Origin: an uncultured Alphaproteobacteria bacterium
GTDB lineage: Bacteria > Pseudomonadota > Alphaproteobacteria > Rhodobacterales > Rhodobacteraceae
Length of the DNA stretch: 64,000 nt
Direction of reading: 5' to 3'
NCBI GenBank assembly: GCA_902537215.1
Contig: CACBAM010000002.1
Span: 1-64,000 of the forward strand
The notes below the pieces were generated by a model that was not told the DNA's origin, searched no databases, and saw only the letters and a list, made by a program, of their open reading frames with translations. The translations under genes and the position numbers were made by a program. The first letter of the stretch is position 1. Each line of letters starts with the position of its first letter. Shown here piece by piece: positions 9,060-16,627 of the stretch.

Positions 9060-9311
9060 TCACCTACTTCCTTCTAAAACCGACACTTTTGCCATAGCCT
9101 GCTCTTTTAAACCTTGCATAGCTTTTAATACGTCAAGATTAGAGCCCGCAACTTGTTTTGAGGGAAATATTTCAATTATAAAACCCGTATTATCACTTGA
9201 TTTAAAGAGGTTCCTTTTTAAGTCTTCAGTATCAATAGGTTGGGCTACTGCTTCGACTACAGACCATAAGGATGGTGCCAATAGGGTGAAATTAATTGCT
9301 CTTCCATACAT
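9060..9311 (-). CDS. Small uncharacterised protein, possible ABM-fold paralogue
   Basis: This 83-residue protein is read from ATG 9311, which overlaps the upstream stop by one base (TGATG); a TTG at 9314 is possible but less attractive. I do not recognise it as a named family. Its ends resemble two other small proteins in this window: YGRAINF at the start compares with VARINM and VARISM, and GFIIEIFPSKQ compares with AMSVSIYPDEK and GMSVAIFKDEQ. Such beta-alpha-beta-beta patterns fit ABM-type ferredoxin folds, often found beside oxidoreductases. The similarity to the other two is weak. It sits between a GYD-like gene and an epoxide-hydrolase-like gene. Confidence 0.68.
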   Translation of the reverse strand: MYGRAINFTLLAPSLWSVVEAVAQPIDTEDLKRNLFKSSDNTGFIIEIFPSKQVAGSNLDVLKAMQGLKEQAMAKVSVLEGSR

Positions 9312-9661
9312 CAAGAAGTCTCGGCGGCTTGCATAGTTGTTACATAAGAGGCCATGCCGTCTTTAGCTTTTTCATAGATCTTCATATGTTCTAATGAGTC
9401 GAATGCTCTGGACCAATATAAGTTAGTCCAAGTTCCTGAGGCTCTCGCGATATTCATTCCCGCCTCCATATCTTCATCGCTCTTAGCATCTACTACACAA
9501 AAAAAGGTGAAACTTTCAGTATGTGTAAAAAGAAACTCTCTTATATTCATGTCAAATTGATCTGTTAGATTTTTAACAATTGGTAGCCTATCTTGGGGTT
9601 TGTTAAGCATACCGCTGGCATATTCTGAATTCGTTTTTCCGTAAATTATGTAAGTTTTCAT
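9311..9661 (-). CDS. Small GYD-domain-like protein
   Basis: This 116-residue soluble protein has an ABM-like pattern. It starts MKTYIIYGK, has a helix around residues 24-36, then IREFLFTHTESFTFFCVVDAK (a strand-turn-strand that resembles the family's L-G-x-Y-D-x-V-x-I segment), an acidic helix, and a TWTNLYWSRAF strand like the V-x-T-x-T-x-R-A-F end of GYD proteins. No catalytic residues are known for this family. It is the first gene of a reverse run 6976-9661 and overlaps its follower by one base. Family assignment is tentative. Confidence 0.65.
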   Translation of the reverse strand: MKTYIIYGKTNSEYASGMLNKPQDRLPIVKNLTDQFDMNIREFLFTHTESFTFFCVVDAKSDEDMEAGMNIARASGTWTNLYWSRAFDSLEHMKIYEKAKDGMASYVTTMQAAETS

Positions 9662-9792
9662 ATTTAACCTTCATCTTAGAGCTTTTAAAGTGTCAGCAAT
9701 ATCATTTTAAAATTCTTAAAATTTTTATTACTATATTATATGATTAAGATACATCAAACCTACGCAAAGTTAAATAATGTTGAGTCTGTTTT

Positions 9793-10446
9793 ATGAAACT
9801 TAAGCTTATTGTAGCTCGATGGATCCATAAATTTCTCCAACACACCGAATTGATGACAGAAAATATGAGGTCACCAAAAACGATAGGGCTGGCCTGGGTA
9901 GCAAGAACATTAATGAATTATTCAAATGCGCAAGTAAGCATTGATATTGTAAGTAGAATGAAACTAAAAAAAGCCGATCATGTACTGGAGATGGGAGTAG
10001 GTAACGGATTGGCAATAAAGGAAATTGCAAAGATTATTGGAAATAAAATCATTGGAGTAGAAATAAGTGCAGAGTTTAGAAGAAATTTGCTCAAAATGAA
10101 ACTGCCTAAAAATATAGTAATTTTAGAAAATGATGCAAAAGATTTGAGCAATAAAGTTCCAGATGGGTCTATAGATAAACTCCTAGCGATTAATGTAATA
10201 TATTTCTTAAAGCCAATAGAAGAATATATCCTTGAGTTCAAAAGAATATTAAAAAAGGGGGGTATTGGTTATTTGGGATGTAAATTTGAAAGTATAAAGA
10301 ATTTTGACATTGAAGTTGCCCCCAATAGAGATGAAAAAGCAATCATAAGTCAGCTATCAAACCTTGGTTTTAGTGCTTCAAGTGAGTTTATAGATTTAGG
10401 TGAGGATAGATCGCGCTACACTCTTATTAAATTTGAAAAACTATAG
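9793..10446 (+). CDS. Class I SAM-dependent methyltransferase
   Basis: This 217-residue cytoplasmic methyltransferase has motif I VLEMGVGNG at 64-72, an acidic motif II (IIGVEIS) and DAKDLSNKVPDGSIDKLLAINVIYFL as the motif III/IV region. The GGIGYLGCKF strand follows the post-I loop. A 22-residue N-terminal stretch precedes the Rossmann fold. Substrate cannot be assigned. It is followed 12 bases later by a MaoC-like hydratase on the same strand. The upstream region 9662-9792 is AT-rich with no clear operator. Confidence 0.85.
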   Translation: MKLKLIVARWIHKFLQHTELMTENMRSPKTIGLAWVARTLMNYSNAQVSIDIVSRMKLKKADHVLEMGVGNGLAIKEIAKIIGNKIIGVEISAEFRRNLLKMKLPKNIVILENDAKDLSNKVPDGSIDKLLAINVIYFLKPIEEYILEFKRILKKGGIGYLGCKFESIKNFDIEVAPNRDEKAIISQLSNLGFSASSEFIDLGEDRSRYTLIKFEKL

Positions 10447-10458
10447 AGAGGAAAAAAG

Positions 10459-10905
10459 ATGGAAAAGCGATATGCAGAGGATTTTAAAAAGGGGGACATT
10501 TTTGATCTTGGGGAGTATGCTTTTTCAGAGGATGAAATAATAGATTTTGCAAAAAAGTATGATCCTTTTCCTTTTCATATTAACAAAGATGCAGCTGAAA
10601 AAACTGTATTTGGCGGTATTATATCAAGTGGATGGCTGACAGCTCTTATTTGGCTTGGAATGATGCATAAAAGTTTTTTATCCTACGATACGATAATGGG
10701 ATCACCGGGGCATGAGGAAATGACCTGGCCAAAACCAGTAAGACCTGATGACAAAGTGACCGGTCAATTAGAAATATTGGATAGTAGAAACTCAAAAAGC
10801 AAACCCGGACTTGGTTTTGTTAGATATGAGGCGAAGTTGTTCAATCAAGACAATGAAATAGTGTTTCTCACTAAAAGCACCTTGATGATTAAGTCTCGAA
10901 TTTAA
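10459..10905 (+). CDS. MaoC-like (R)-enoyl-CoA hydratase-type hot-dog protein
   Basis: This single hot-dog-fold protein of 148 residues matches MaoC-like dehydratases. FAKKYDPFPFHINKDAA contains the D-x-x-P-x-H catalytic Asp/His pair, and FGGIISSGWLTALIW is the usual helix following it. HEEMTWPKPVRPDDKVTG forms the next strands. It probably hydrates 2-enoyl-CoA or a related thioester. GAGAGGAAAA before ATG 10459 is a good ribosome site. It is convergent with the ABC1 kinase gene, with stop codons one base apart. Confidence 0.88.
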   Translation: MEKRYAEDFKKGDIFDLGEYAFSEDEIIDFAKKYDPFPFHINKDAAEKTVFGGIISSGWLTALIWLGMMHKSFLSYDTIMGSPGHEEMTWPKPVRPDDKVTGQLEILDSRNSKSKPGLGFVRYEAKLFNQDNEIVFLTKSTLMIKSRI

Positions 10906-10906
10906 T

Positions 10907-12226
10907 TTAGATATATTTTGTGACTAATTTGGAAAAGTTTTTTCTTGCACCAAATTTTCGACCTAGAAGAAAAATACCTCCTAATTTTCTTTGAATAAAG
11001 AGGATTTGAGGATCGGGTAGCTGAAATTTATCTTTTTGGTTTATCAGTGTTGATGAAAGCAAGTTCAAATCCTCTGTTGAAATGCAATTTAGGAAATCAA
11101 ATTCCTTATTTTTCCGTAAAGGCAAAGATAAGTTCCAGATTATGTCTAGAAGATACTGCTTTACCGAATTACTGGCGTTAGGACTGAAGATCTTCAAAGT
11201 TATAAGAGCTTTTTCAACCATTTCCTTTCTATCAAGCGCTAAGCCGTTAAGAATATCTTTAAAGACTTGGATATTTTTTTTAGAGACTTTACTGGTTGCA
11301 CCAAAGTCCAGTAAAACAATTTTTTTCGATGTATCATCAAATAGAAAGTTAGCAAAATTTGGATCTGTTTGAATTAAATTAAATTCAAATATCTCTTTGA
11401 AGGCAAGTTCTACTAAATTATTTATTATTGAATTTTTTGTTTTTTGATCATGATGTGCGACCTGATCAATTGTTATCCCATTATGATACTCCATTGCCAA
11501 AATTCTTGTAGTGGTAAGTTTTTTATTAATCTTTGGTACAACAAATTTTTTATCTGTTTTAAGTAGACGATGAAAATTTTTTTGGTGCGCTGCTTCGAGC
11601 AAGTAATCGGTTTCGTTTAGTAACTGTGTTTTCCCAGCTTCAAGTAGTTTATCAAAATCAAAGGATTTTGGTAAGATTCCAAGGTTTTTAGTCACTAGTC
11701 TAATATTATTAATATCACTTTCTATGCTCTCTCTAATTTTTGGGTATTGAATTTTTAATATTAACTCCTTATTGCCGTATTTACACTTGTGCACTTGACC
11801 AATTGAAGCAGCAGCGATTGGCGTTTCATTGAATTCGGAGAAGATATCTAAAAAATCATCACCATAATTTCCTCTCAAGACCTCACCAAGTTGATAATTT
11901 GGCATATGAAAGTTTTTATTTCTTAAGTCACCAAGCATTTTACTAACTTGTTCTGGCAAAAAGTCATTTGCTTCAAGAGATAATAATTGCCCAATTTTTA
12001 ATGCTGCACCTCTTAATTTAGCGAGTTCTTCTATAAAGGTAAGGATATTTTTTTCCTGAACGAGAAGGTTTTTTATTGATGGAGACCTGCCACCCAATAA
12101 TTCCTTTGTTCCATCAAAAACAAAAGATCTAGCAAATTTAATTGCTATTTTGCCAAAACTTGATGCCCTACTAATTCTACCTTTGGGCACTGGTAACGAT
12201 TTAGATACACTATTTTTCTGATCCAT
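10907..12226 (-). CDS. ABC1/AarF/UbiB-family atypical kinase-like protein
   Basis: This 439-residue protein belongs to the ABC1 (ADCK/UbiB) atypical kinase family, linked to ubiquinone biosynthesis or lipid homeostasis. The KxGQ motif appears as ALKIGQ (77-80), followed by the alanine-rich loop AAASIGQ (138-144) that replaces the kinase glycine loop. ILKIQYP carries the lysine, and VLLDFGAT is the DFG metal-binding motif. The HRD-like segment reads IQTDPNFANF. No obvious C-terminal membrane pair like that of UbiB is apparent. It is a paralogue-type member rather than certainly UbiB, because no ubiE or ubiJ lies nearby. Confidence 0.88.
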   Translation of the reverse strand: MDQKNSVSKSLPVPKGRISRASSFGKIAIKFARSFVFDGTKELLGGRSPSIKNLLVQEKNILTFIEELAKLRGAALKIGQLLSLEANDFLPEQVSKMLGDLRNKNFHMPNYQLGEVLRGNYGDDFLDIFSEFNETPIAAASIGQVHKCKYGNKELILKIQYPKIRESIESDINNIRLVTKNLGILPKSFDFDKLLEAGKTQLLNETDYLLEAAHQKNFHRLLKTDKKFVVPKINKKLTTTRILAMEYHNGITIDQVAHHDQKTKNSIINNLVELAFKEIFEFNLIQTDPNFANFLFDDTSKKIVLLDFGATSKVSKKNIQVFKDILNGLALDRKEMVEKALITLKIFSPNASNSVKQYLLDIIWNLSLPLRKNKEFDFLNCISTEDLNLLSSTLINQKDKFQLPDPQILFIQRKLGGIFLLGRKFGARKNFSKLVTKYI

Positions 12227-12265
12227 TAATGATCTGGTTTAAAGATGAAAGTTGTTTCCCTATTA

Positions 12266-12625
12266 CTATTTAGAGTTGCTATACATGAAGCATACCAGTT
12301 TCAGAAAGTAACCATAGAGTACCGTTAAAAAAGCAACACCAAAAGCTGGTCCAATAGCGTCATTGGCCAAAAGATTTTTAAGATCACCTGCCATTAAAAC
12401 TAAGCCAATAAGAAAACCCAGCCAACCTACTATGACGGCTGCATCTCCAGTTAGTGAAATTGTTCTTTCATCAAATTTTCCTTTGCTCATAGCCAGTGCA
12501 GCAAAGAATGATGCGACAACAACTACTACAAGAGAAGGAAGGTCTATAAATGCACCAGGGTTTCCACCTGTGACTGCCGCATACATCATTACGCCAAACA
12601 CCCCAATTAGTCCTAAAAAAAACAT
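12266..12625 (-). CDS. Compact MotA-like four-helix membrane protein
   Basis: This 119-residue integral membrane protein has two N-terminal helices with GGNPGAFIDLPSLVVVV, closely like the MotA start (GG...FID.PS), and two C-terminal helices ending AIGPAFGVAFLTVLYGYFLK, close to the MotA/TolQ/ExbB pore helix. The large cytoplasmic domain between helices 2 and 3 that binds the flagellar switch is missing; only about 15 residues lie there. AGGAG seven bases before ATG 12625 supports the start. No motB or other flagellar gene is near, so this is probably not a flagellar stator. The function is unknown; it could be a proton or ion channel-type homologue. Confidence 0.75.
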   Translation of the reverse strand: MFFLGLIGVFGVMMYAAVTGGNPGAFIDLPSLVVVVVASFFAALAMSKGKFDERTISLTGDAAVIVGWLGFLIGLVLMAGDLKNLLANDAIGPAFGVAFLTVLYGYFLKLVCFMYSNSK

Positions 12626-12699
12626 GAAATATCTCCTGAAAAATTTTTATCAACGGTAGCACTCAAAAAATAATTGGCAAGCATAAAGATTTTAAACTT

Positions 12700-13566
12700 T
12701 TATTTCTGGTCCAGCTCCATTGGGCAGTTGGGATCATTGGACCATTCGAGAAGCGAGTTATCATATAGAAAGAGTTTTTCAATGTTGAAAATCTTGGCAA
12801 CAAAAAAAACAGTCGTGGCCGCTATACCACCTCCACAATAGCTAACTATTGACTTATCAGTATCAATGAGAGGTTTTATCATAGCATGCATTTCGGATGG
12901 AGGAAGGAATTTGCCGGTATCATGATTAAGTAAATTTAGTGCAGGAATATTTATGCTTTTTGGTATTCTTCCAGGCCTGCCGTAATGAGTTCCCCCACCA
13001 AAAAATTGTTTACGTGTTAGGGCATTTACAAAAATAAATTCGTCATCTTTAAGAGCTTCTTTCATTTTATTTTTATCAAAAATTGTTTCTTGACTGCGAG
13101 CTCCTTGAAAATTTCCTTTCGTAAACACCTCTTTTCCTGTTGATAGAGGAAAATTCTGTTGTTGCCATGAGGCCAACCCGCCGTTCATAATTTTTACATT
13201 CTTGGCCCCAGACATTGTTAACACCCACCACGCTCTTGTAATAGCCATGTGAAACCCAGACCCATAAAGAATAATTTCATCTTCATTATTAATCCCAATG
13301 CTCGACAGTTTTTCATTTAATTTTTCTTGCGAGACAATTGAAAAAGGTATGGGATTATCCTTTTCGGATAGATCATCAACCATATGTAAATAAGCCGAAC
13401 GAGGGATATGCCGTTTTAAATAATCTTCATATCCACTGTGTATCGTTGAGGCGCCTACTTTTTTAAGTTCAAAGTAGACGGTGCAATCAATCACTTTGAA
13501 ATTTTTAGCGTCCAGTTTCTCATAAACATACTTGGGATCTACAATATTTTTTTGATAATTCTCCAT
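12700..13566 (-). CDS. Second two-domain sulfurtransferase, paralogue of 4614-5504
   Basis: This tandem rhodanese of 288 residues is similar to the sulfurtransferase at 4614. Shared features are the HYGRPGRIPKSINIP strand, the active loop CGGGIAAT with Cys244, the YDNSL(L/S)EW segment and the PMELD C-terminus. The N-terminal domain has HIPRSAYLHM. The cysteine lies in a CGGG loop as in mercaptopyruvate-type enzymes. It is divergent from the amidohydrolase at 13616, about 50 bases away. Two such paralogues in 64 kb suggest separate donors or acceptors; which is which is not visible. Confidence 0.9.
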   Translation of the reverse strand: MENYQKNIVDPKYVYEKLDAKNFKVIDCTVYFELKKVGASTIHSGYEDYLKRHIPRSAYLHMVDDLSEKDNPIPFSIVSQEKLNEKLSSIGINNEDEIILYGSGFHMAITRAWWVLTMSGAKNVKIMNGGLASWQQQNFPLSTGKEVFTKGNFQGARSQETIFDKNKMKEALKDDEFIFVNALTRKQFFGGGTHYGRPGRIPKSINIPALNLLNHDTGKFLPPSEMHAMIKPLIDTDKSIVSYCGGGIAATTVFFVAKIFNIEKLFLYDNSLLEWSNDPNCPMELDQK

Positions 13567-13615
13567 TACTTTATTTTATCCTTTATTATTTTTCTGTCAC
13601 TCATAGAATGACTTT

Positions 13616-14656
13616 ATGAGTGCGTATACTGTAGATTTGGATTGGCTTAAAAGGGTAAGGGAAGATATAATCGACCCCGATCAGAGGATCATTGATCCTC
13701 ACCATCACTTGTGGCCAAAGACCGTTGCAGGTTCCTCAAATGTTAGGCGACCTCGTCTTTATAACTATATGCTTGAAGACTTTTGGGAAGATACTAGCTC
13801 AGGACATAATGTGACAGATAGTGTTTACATTGAGTGTTCAGAGTTTTTTTGGAATTCTGAAAATGAGCATTTTAATCCAGTTGGAGAAACCGAGTACATA
13901 AAAGGATTAGCACAACTTTCTCTGGAAAATAGTAAGAAGACAACAATTTCAGGAATAATTGGTCACGCTAATATGTTACTAGGGAAAGATGTAGATGAGG
14001 TTCTAGAGAGGCACCTTGATATTGGAGGAAACTTATTTAAAGGTATCCGGCATGCGGGGAGCTGGGATCCCAGTGACATGATAAATAATTCACATCACAA
14101 TCCACCAAAAGACATGTATCTAATGAAAGAATTTGGGGAAGGGCTAAAAGTTTTATCGGACAAAGGACTTGTTTTTGAGGCATGGCAATATCATCATCAA
14201 CTACTCCAAGTAGCCCATTTGGCAAGGAATAACCCTGATCTTATAATTGTTTTAGATCATTTTAGTGGTCCGTTGGGGATCGGCTCTTATGCCACAATAA
14301 AAGAACAAGTTTATAAAAATTGGAAGAAAGATCTAAAGGAATTATCCCAGTATAAGAATGTCTTTGCTAAATTAGGGGGGTTAGCTATGCCAATAAATGG
14401 TCTTGGTTTTGAAGCAAGCCCAAATCCCCCTGCTTCCGATCAGTTTATGGCACTTCAGAAACAATTTTATTTAACGACTATAGATTTTTTTGGATCAGAA
14501 CGATGCATGTTTGAAAGCAATTTTCCCGTAGATAAGTATTCGGTATCCTATCAAGTTTTATGGAATTCCTTTAAAAATCTGGTGAAGGATTTTAGCGAAA
14601 CAGATAAGAATAATCTTTTCTTTAAGACAGCAAGTAATGTTTACAGTATTCCATAA
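13616..14656 (+). CDS. Amidohydrolase-superfamily TIM-barrel hydrolase
   Basis: This 346-residue metal-dependent hydrolase has IIDPHHHLWP with the H-x-H pair (29-31) that binds the first metal. NLFKGIRHAG carries a further metal-site His, and IIVLDHFSGPLG the barrel-end motif typical of amidohydrolase-2 proteins (lactonases, decarboxylases, 2-pyrone-4,6-dicarboxylate hydrolase relatives). CMFESNFPVDK near residue 300 is the family C-terminal signature with the catalytic aspartate. The substrate is probably a lactone or a carboxylated compound; no neighbour identifies it. Confidence 0.85.
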   Translation: MSAYTVDLDWLKRVREDIIDPDQRIIDPHHHLWPKTVAGSSNVRRPRLYNYMLEDFWEDTSSGHNVTDSVYIECSEFFWNSENEHFNPVGETEYIKGLAQLSLENSKKTTISGIIGHANMLLGKDVDEVLERHLDIGGNLFKGIRHAGSWDPSDMINNSHHNPPKDMYLMKEFGEGLKVLSDKGLVFEAWQYHHQLLQVAHLARNNPDLIIVLDHFSGPLGIGSYATIKEQVYKNWKKDLKELSQYKNVFAKLGGLAMPINGLGFEASPNPPASDQFMALQKQFYLTTIDFFGSERCMFESNFPVDKYSVSYQVLWNSFKNLVKDFSETDKNNLFFKTASNVYSIP

Positions 14657-14662
14657 AGGCAT

Positions 14663-15556
14663 TTAAACTTTTTCAAAATCGGTGCTCTCACTAGTTTGTT
14701 TGGGTTGAACAAGGAATATTCCCATCATTATCATAGCTAAAGATATCCACACAAAAACGGAGTGGCTTTCACCTAGAATAATTATTCCCCATAAGACCCC
14801 AAAAAACGTCACAAGATATCCTACTTGAGATGAAAAGACCGATCCTGCTCTTCCAATGAGATAAATAAATATTGAGTATGCAGTAGCGCTGATGAACCCT
14901 AGACCTAAAGTTGAGATAAACAAATATAGATTTGTTGGCTGCAGCATAAAAAATTGATCCATTACTAAAGAAAGAAAAAAGGTGATTATTGCGGAGACAA
15001 AGGAAACTGCACAAACTAAGCGGATAGGTCCAAAATTTTGTAAGGCTAATCTATCAATGTAGATATTTTCCAGGGCATAACAAAGAGCGCAATTAAGAGC
15101 CAGTAAGACCCAGGGAATGTCTCTTTTATCTGGCAAACTGTTTTCTGGAAGTATCAAAATTAGAAGAGCACAGAAACCAGTGATAAGGCCTATCACTCTT
15201 CTTACCTTAAACTTATCCATTCTTAGTCCCAAGGCGATTAAATAGGTAAAGAGGGGAATTACTGACACTGAAATCGACAATACACCAGCGTCAAGGTGTT
15301 CAACACATGCGTAAAAGATAATATTGGGGATAACTACAGATAGAAAAGTAATTATAACTATAGGAAGAAACATTTTTTTTGGGATAATAATTTTTCCGTG
15401 CCTAAAAAATACATAAGCTAATAGAACGAGGCCACTAAAAAGACTTTGCCAGAAGGTCAAACCAATGGGAGTTCCACCAGCTGTTATAGCAATTTTACCA
15501 AGTGTAAAGCTCAGGCCCCATCCGAGACCGAGAATAATTAAAATTAAAAAGTTCAC
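14663..15556 (-). CDS. EamA / DMT-family drug or metabolite exporter
   Basis: This 297-residue inner-membrane protein has about ten hydrophobic helices in two EamA repeats (about residues 1-137 and 148-284). The first repeat starts with ILGLGWGLSFTLGKIAI, whose G-x-x-W-G-x-x-F pattern is family-typical. It would export a small metabolite. It ends a reverse cluster of kynU, a LysE exporter and an unknown gene, ten bases downstream of the unknown gene. Co-transcription with kynureninase suggests a kynurenine-pathway product as cargo, but this is inference. Confidence 0.9.
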   Translation of the reverse strand: MNFLILIILGLGWGLSFTLGKIAITAGGTPIGLTFWQSLFSGLVLLAYVFFRHGKIIIPKKMFLPIVIITFLSVVIPNIIFYACVEHLDAGVLSISVSVIPLFTYLIALGLRMDKFKVRRVIGLITGFCALLILILPENSLPDKRDIPWVLLALNCALCYALENIYIDRLALQNFGPIRLVCAVSFVSAIITFFLSLVMDQFFMLQPTNLYLFISTLGLGFISATAYSIFIYLIGRAGSVFSSQVGYLVTFFGVLWGIIILGESHSVFVWISLAMIMMGIFLVQPKQTSESTDFEKV

Positions 15557-15566
15557 TGCCTATATT

Positions 15567-15998
15567 TCATAAGTTAGTTTTTATTCTTGGGGGCTGGGGA
15601 TTATTTCTTGGGTTTGAGTCAATCATCTTAATCTCCTCAATTTTATTTTTATCATTAGATTCTACTAAATCATTGTATAGAGAAACAGCGCGTTCCTTGT
15701 CATATATCTGTTCATCCCCGAAGTAAAAAGCGAATGATTTTGAGTGTTTAATCTGTTTATCCGGATCTTGTACTACTGACTTAGTCCAATGGTATAATGG
15801 ATAATCTTTAATATCGTTTTTTTCAGCCTCTTTAACATAATCTAAAAATCCATCGAGCGTACACACTGGTCTAGTCTGATGTTTTCTTGCGATCTTATTA
15901 ATTTTCTTAGATATATCCAAATTGCTCTCACTCCTTAAATCATCCGCTAAGTCTTGTGGAAGCTTTATTCTTACTTGGTACAACCATTCATTATTCAT
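15567..15998 (-). CDS. Uncharacterised 143-residue soluble protein in the kynureninase operon
   Basis: I do not recognise this protein. It is hydrophilic, without membrane segments or a signal peptide. It starts MNNEWLYQVRIKLP with an alternating strand pattern (a possible ABM-like beta strand), has an acidic/lysine-rich middle with YPLYHWTKSVVQDPDKQIKH, and ends in a proline-asparagine-rich tail. It lies ten bases after the LysE exporter stop and ten before the EamA gene, so it is probably translated from the same mRNA. No catalytic motif is clear. Confidence 0.75.
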   Translation of the reverse strand: MNNEWLYQVRIKLPQDLADDLRSESNLDISKKINKIARKHQTRPVCTLDGFLDYVKEAEKNDIKDYPLYHWTKSVVQDPDKQIKHSKSFAFYFGDEQIYDKERAVSLYNDLVESNDKNKIEEIKMIDSNPRNNPQPPRIKTNL

Positions 15999-16008
15999 GC
16001 TTTAAAAC

Positions 16009-16605
16009 TCAAATTTTTGTCATTGAAAGAAAGCTGAGAACAGCAACTACTAATAATGAAGAACCCATTATTATGTTGATATATTTTTGCGTGCTAGGTT
16101 TCATATTTACTTTTTCTATCGTTGAACCCAAAGCCAACCAAGCCACATGTAGAGGGATCCAGATTAAGTTCATAACAATAAATTTCCACGTTGTCTCTAA
16201 GACAAAATTATCTGGAAAGACCGCGAAACCAGTCAAAAGGATCGAGTGAAAGGCATACGCTTTAGGATTTACCAACTGGAGAAAAATGCCTTCGACCAGT
16301 GTAGGTTCTTTTTGAGGACTTACGAAAGCAATTTCAGAGCCTCTAAACATAATTTTTAGTGAGAGATAGACTAGGTATCCTGATGCAATAAAAAGAAAAA
16401 TAGTTCTCATTACTGGAATAGAAAAAATTACTGAAGCAAACCCTGTAATAACGAGAGCCCAAACTGACAGATAACCTATCGTTAATCCAATTAGAAACTT
16501 TAGACCAACTTTAAAAGAGTATGCTGCACCTACTCCTGCTAGCGCTAATACTGCTGGTCCAGGGGTAGCAATCATAAAAAAAACGGCAAAAGCAAAGGCT
16601 ATCAT
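16009..16605 (-). CDS. LysE/RhtB-family amino-acid exporter
   Basis: This inner-membrane amino-acid exporter of 198 residues has about six hydrophobic helices. The N-terminus FMIATPGPAVLALAG carries the family signature PGPA, and LVNPKAYAFHSILLTGF holds the NPK motif found after helix 3. The length fits RhtB-type homoserine or threonine exporters. It is 22 bases after kynureninase. A link to alanine or anthranilate overflow from kynurenine cleavage is an inference from position only. Confidence 0.92.
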   Translation of the reverse strand: MIAFAFAVFFMIATPGPAVLALAGVGAAYSFKVGLKFLIGLTIGYLSVWALVITGFASVIFSIPVMRTIFLFIASGYLVYLSLKIMFRGSEIAFVSPQKEPTLVEGIFLQLVNPKAYAFHSILLTGFAVFPDNFVLETTWKFIVMNLIWIPLHVAWLALGSTIEKVNMKPSTQKYINIIMGSSLLVVAVLSFLSMTKI

Positions 16606-16627
16606 TTTAGGTACGTATTTCTCAAAA

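Noticed and set aside
12363-12659. Forward frame antisense to the MotA-like gene
   Set aside because: Shadow of the membrane-protein coding sequence, with low-complexity threonine runs and no homology.
16009-16249. Forward frame of 97 residues starting at 15956
   Set aside because: Antisense to the LysE exporter and the unknown gene; no coding character.
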